A stretch of 16,003 nt of DNA from Fidelibacterota bacterium (GTDB lineage: Bacteria > Fidelibacterota > UBA8477 > JABMPR01), in assembly GCA_030595455.1 (NCBI GenBank), contig JAUVDF010000004.1, positions 1 through 16,003 on the forward strand, in the 5' to 3' direction. The notes beneath the pieces are model-generated. The model did not search any database, was not told the DNA's origin, and saw only the letters and a list, made by a program, of their open reading frames with translations. Below, piece after piece: positions 14,556 through 16,003 of the stretch (its first letter is position 1; each line of letters begins with the position of its first letter). Both the position numbers and the translations under genes were made by a program.

Positions 14556-15548
14556 CTACCATTGTATCACAGACGCACCCCAGGTAAACCCAGCACCAAA
14601 TGATGCTACGACCACAATATCACCACGATTAATTCTCCCTTCAGCCAGGGCTTCATACATGGCAATCGGGATAGAGGCTGATGTTGTATTTCCATATTTA
14701 TGAATATTGGAATAGACAACTTTATGTAATTCAAGATCAAGACGATTGGCAACAGCTTCCGTGATACGAAGATTAGCCTGGTGGGGAACAACCAGCTTTA
14801 CTTCACTTTTTTCAACACCGGCAGCCTCAAGGGCTTCCTTGATCACTTGTGGAAACTTGGTGATCGCATGTTTAAAAACGCTGCGACCATTCATGGTGAC
14901 TTTACCATGACCTTTGTCCAAAATCTCATGGCTTTGAAACGGATTATCTAGAGTAGAAGGAGACCTCAACATAAGATCTTCGGCATAACGACCATCCGAA
15001 TGAGTTACTATTGATTGAATACCCCGCTGCTCATCTGTAGGTTTTAAAACTACGGCTGCGGCTCCATCGCCAAAAAGAACTGCAGTATCACGTCCTGCTG
15101 TTGAAAAATCCAAAGCAACTGATTGAACTTCAGAGGTAATTAAGAGAATATTATCATATGCTCCAGATTCAATAAAGGCTTTTGCGATAGATAAACCGTA
15201 TAAAAAACCAGAGCAAGCCATCCGAATATCCACTGCAGGTGTTCCGGGAATCCCCAAACGTCTGGTCATCATGGGACCACCACCAGGGGCAAAATAATCA
15301 CTCGCCATCGTTGAGAATATAATGTGATCAATATCTTCAGCAGTCATACCAGCTTTTTCAAGTGCTTCTTCAGCTGCTTTTAAGGCCAGGTCAGTTGTGC
15401 ATTCTCCATCTACGTGGTGACGTTCATGGATACCGGAGCGTTCCCGGATCCATTCATCAGATGTATCCATCATTGCTTCCAGGTCTTTGTTGGTCACAAT
15501 CTTTGGTGGCACATACATTCCAATGGAATCGATATAAGCTCTTCTCAT
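14556..15548 (-). CDS. fabH: 3-oxoacyl-ACP synthase III (FabH)
   Basis: A 330-residue condensing enzyme with the FabH triad: C112 in MACSGFLYG (the same number as in E. coli), H256 in VPHQANLRI, and N287 in KYGNTTSASIP. It also has the expected SGIHERH N-terminal block, the FGDGAAAVVLKP segment and the C-terminal GFTWGASVIQW. FabH condenses a short acyl-CoA, usually acetyl-CoA or a branched starter, with malonyl-ACP to begin fatty acid synthesis in the cytoplasm. Starter preference cannot be read reliably from the sequence. The ATG at 15548 follows a GGGGAA ribosome site and lies 11 bases after the recJ stop codon. Its location with recJ and an acyl-CoA dehydrogenase, rather than with fabD/fabG/acpP/plsX, is less usual; those genes may lie elsewhere. 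Confidence 0.95.
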   Translation of the reverse strand: MRRAYIDSIGMYVPPKIVTNKDLEAMMDTSDEWIRERSGIHERHHVDGECTTDLALKAAEEALEKAGMTAEDIDHIIFSTMASDYFAPGGGPMMTRRLGIPGTPAVDIRMACSGFLYGLSIAKAFIESGAYDNILLITSEVQSVALDFSTAGRDTAVLFGDGAAAVVLKPTDEQRGIQSIVTHSDGRYAEDLMLRSPSTLDNPFQSHEILDKGHGKVTMNGRSVFKHAITKFPQVIKEALEAAGVEKSEVKLVVPHQANLRITEAVANRLDLELHKVVYSNIHKYGNTTSASIPIAMYEALAEGRINRGDIVVVASFGAGFTWGASVIQW

Positions 15549-15559
15549 TTCTGGTTCCC

Positions 15560-16003
15560 CTAATTTATCAGTCTAATATCTTTAAGTTCCAACTGGATGG
15601 TTTTGCGTCCCTGCCATTCATTCTCTGAAAGAATGTAGGCAATTTCCAGAGGTTTCCCGGCATACAGGAGTTCTAATTGCTCAGCCATCCCAAACCCAAT
15701 AGCATCTAATACAGTACGCCCTTGTCGAACTTTAAATTTCAGGTGATTCTTACCCACAATCTTGGGTCTCGGATACCCGATCACTTCCAGATTCTGACTG
15801 GAAAACAAGGGGCGCATATTACCAGGACCATACGGCGCCAGTCTTCTGAGCGTTTCCAACAACTGGGTGTTGATTTCATTAAATTCGATCACAGATTCAA
15901 TCTTCAGGCGTGGTCTCATCATTTCTTCGGTAATTTGCTGCATGGCTATTTCCTGAAAGCGTTGTTCAAAGGCTTCCAGGTTTTCAGGCTCAATGGTCAT
16001 TCC
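15560..16003 (-). CDS. recJ: single-stranded-DNA exonuclease RecJ, C-terminal part (gene runs off the window)
   Basis: The open frame continues through the right edge, so only about the last 148 residues are visible and the start is outside. Visible parts are PENLEAFEQRFQEIA, the end of the DHHA1 linker region typical of RecJ, and then LAPYGPGNMRPLF, the diagnostic start of the RecJ C-terminal OB-fold domain. That domain continues with KIVGKNHLKFKV, LDAIGFGMAE and the final strands to LELKDIRLIN. RecJ degrades ssDNA 5' to 3' in recombination and mismatch repair; the catalytic DHH domain lies outside this window. An internal ATG near 16000 is not the true start. It is the most upstream gene seen of the minus-strand operon. 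Confidence 0.93.
   Translation of the reverse strand, partial: GMTIEPENLEAFEQRFQEIAMQQITEEMMRPRLKIESVIEFNEINTQLLETLRRLAPYGPGNMRPLFSSQNLEVIGYPRPKIVGKNHLKFKVRQGRTVLDAIGFGMAEQLELLYAGKPLEIAYILSENEWQGRKTIQLELKDIRLIN

Noticed and set aside
1..16003. Search by eye for CRISPR arrays, insertion sequences, prophage genes, toxin-antitoxin pairs and defence operons
   Set aside because: No regularly spaced repeats, transposase with terminal repeats, integrase or recognisable defence protein was seen. MazG here is the housekeeping two-domain form.

Overview
This is a gene-dense bacterial chromosomal window, moderately AT-leaning by eye, in which nearly everything is transcribed on the minus strand. Three features point to a member of the FCB group (Bacteroidota and relatives): an Asp in place of the usual third metal-binding His in YbeY, a lipoprotein glycoside hydrolase of a type common in Bacteroides, and a PgpH-type 7TMR-HD protein. 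Clear Shine-Dalgarno sites at several starts and sigma70-like promoters (TTGAAA-N17-TATATT and TTTGCA-N17-TATATT) argue against a typical Bacteroidota genome. They would better fit an outlying FCB lineage such as Marinimicrobia or Calditrichota. This placement is inference; no 16S gene or other decisive marker is present.

Layout. At 8-82 (minus) lies tRNA-Val(TAC), with its own likely promoter. Next come an EamA/DMT transporter (150-1073) and a HAD phosphatase of the phosphoglycolate phosphatase type (1137-1808), both minus. An 18-bp perfect-stem terminator (1843-1885) separates these from etfB-etfA (2877-3632 and 1902-2867), the two subunits of an electron transfer flavoprotein. Upstream of etfB, a strong promoter is directly abutted by a 22-bp TetR-type palindrome. 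The plus-strand gene at 3910-6531 encodes a large lipoprotein six-hairpin glycosidase with a C-terminal carbohydrate-binding-like region. It converges with an AphA-like class B acid phosphatase lipoprotein (6554-7264, minus), which is divergent from a PAP2 membrane phosphatase (7343-7894, plus). A hairpin terminator at 7918-7944 closes that section.

A small basic protein with a helix-turn-helix and a coiled coil (7984-8346, minus) stands alone behind its own probable promoter, which overlaps a 16-bp perfect palindrome. From the right edge down to 8499 runs a compact minus-strand operon: recJ (3' end only), fabH, acyl-CoA dehydrogenase, pgpH-like, ybeY, CNNM/CorC-like, mazG. Gaps are a few bases, one junction overlaps by one base (TAATG), and the largest gap is 39 bases.

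How the genes work together. The acyl-CoA dehydrogenase at 13377 needs an electron acceptor, and the ETF at 1902-3632 is the natural partner, with the TetR-type operator suggesting acyl-CoA-responsive control. FabH beside the dehydrogenase puts fatty acid initiation and acyl-CoA oxidation on one transcript. RecJ, YbeY, MazG, CNNM and PgpH are housekeeping functions (DNA repair, rRNA maturation, nucleotide sanitation, ion homeostasis, probable c-di-AMP turnover). The 3.9-7.9 kb section looks like an accessory surface and envelope module (glycan cleavage, dephosphorylation). I see no CRISPR array, insertion sequence, prophage gene or recognisable defence system. The most intriguing items are the small HTH/coiled-coil protein with its palindromic promoter, the etf operator, and the fabH-acyl-CoA dehydrogenase pairing.
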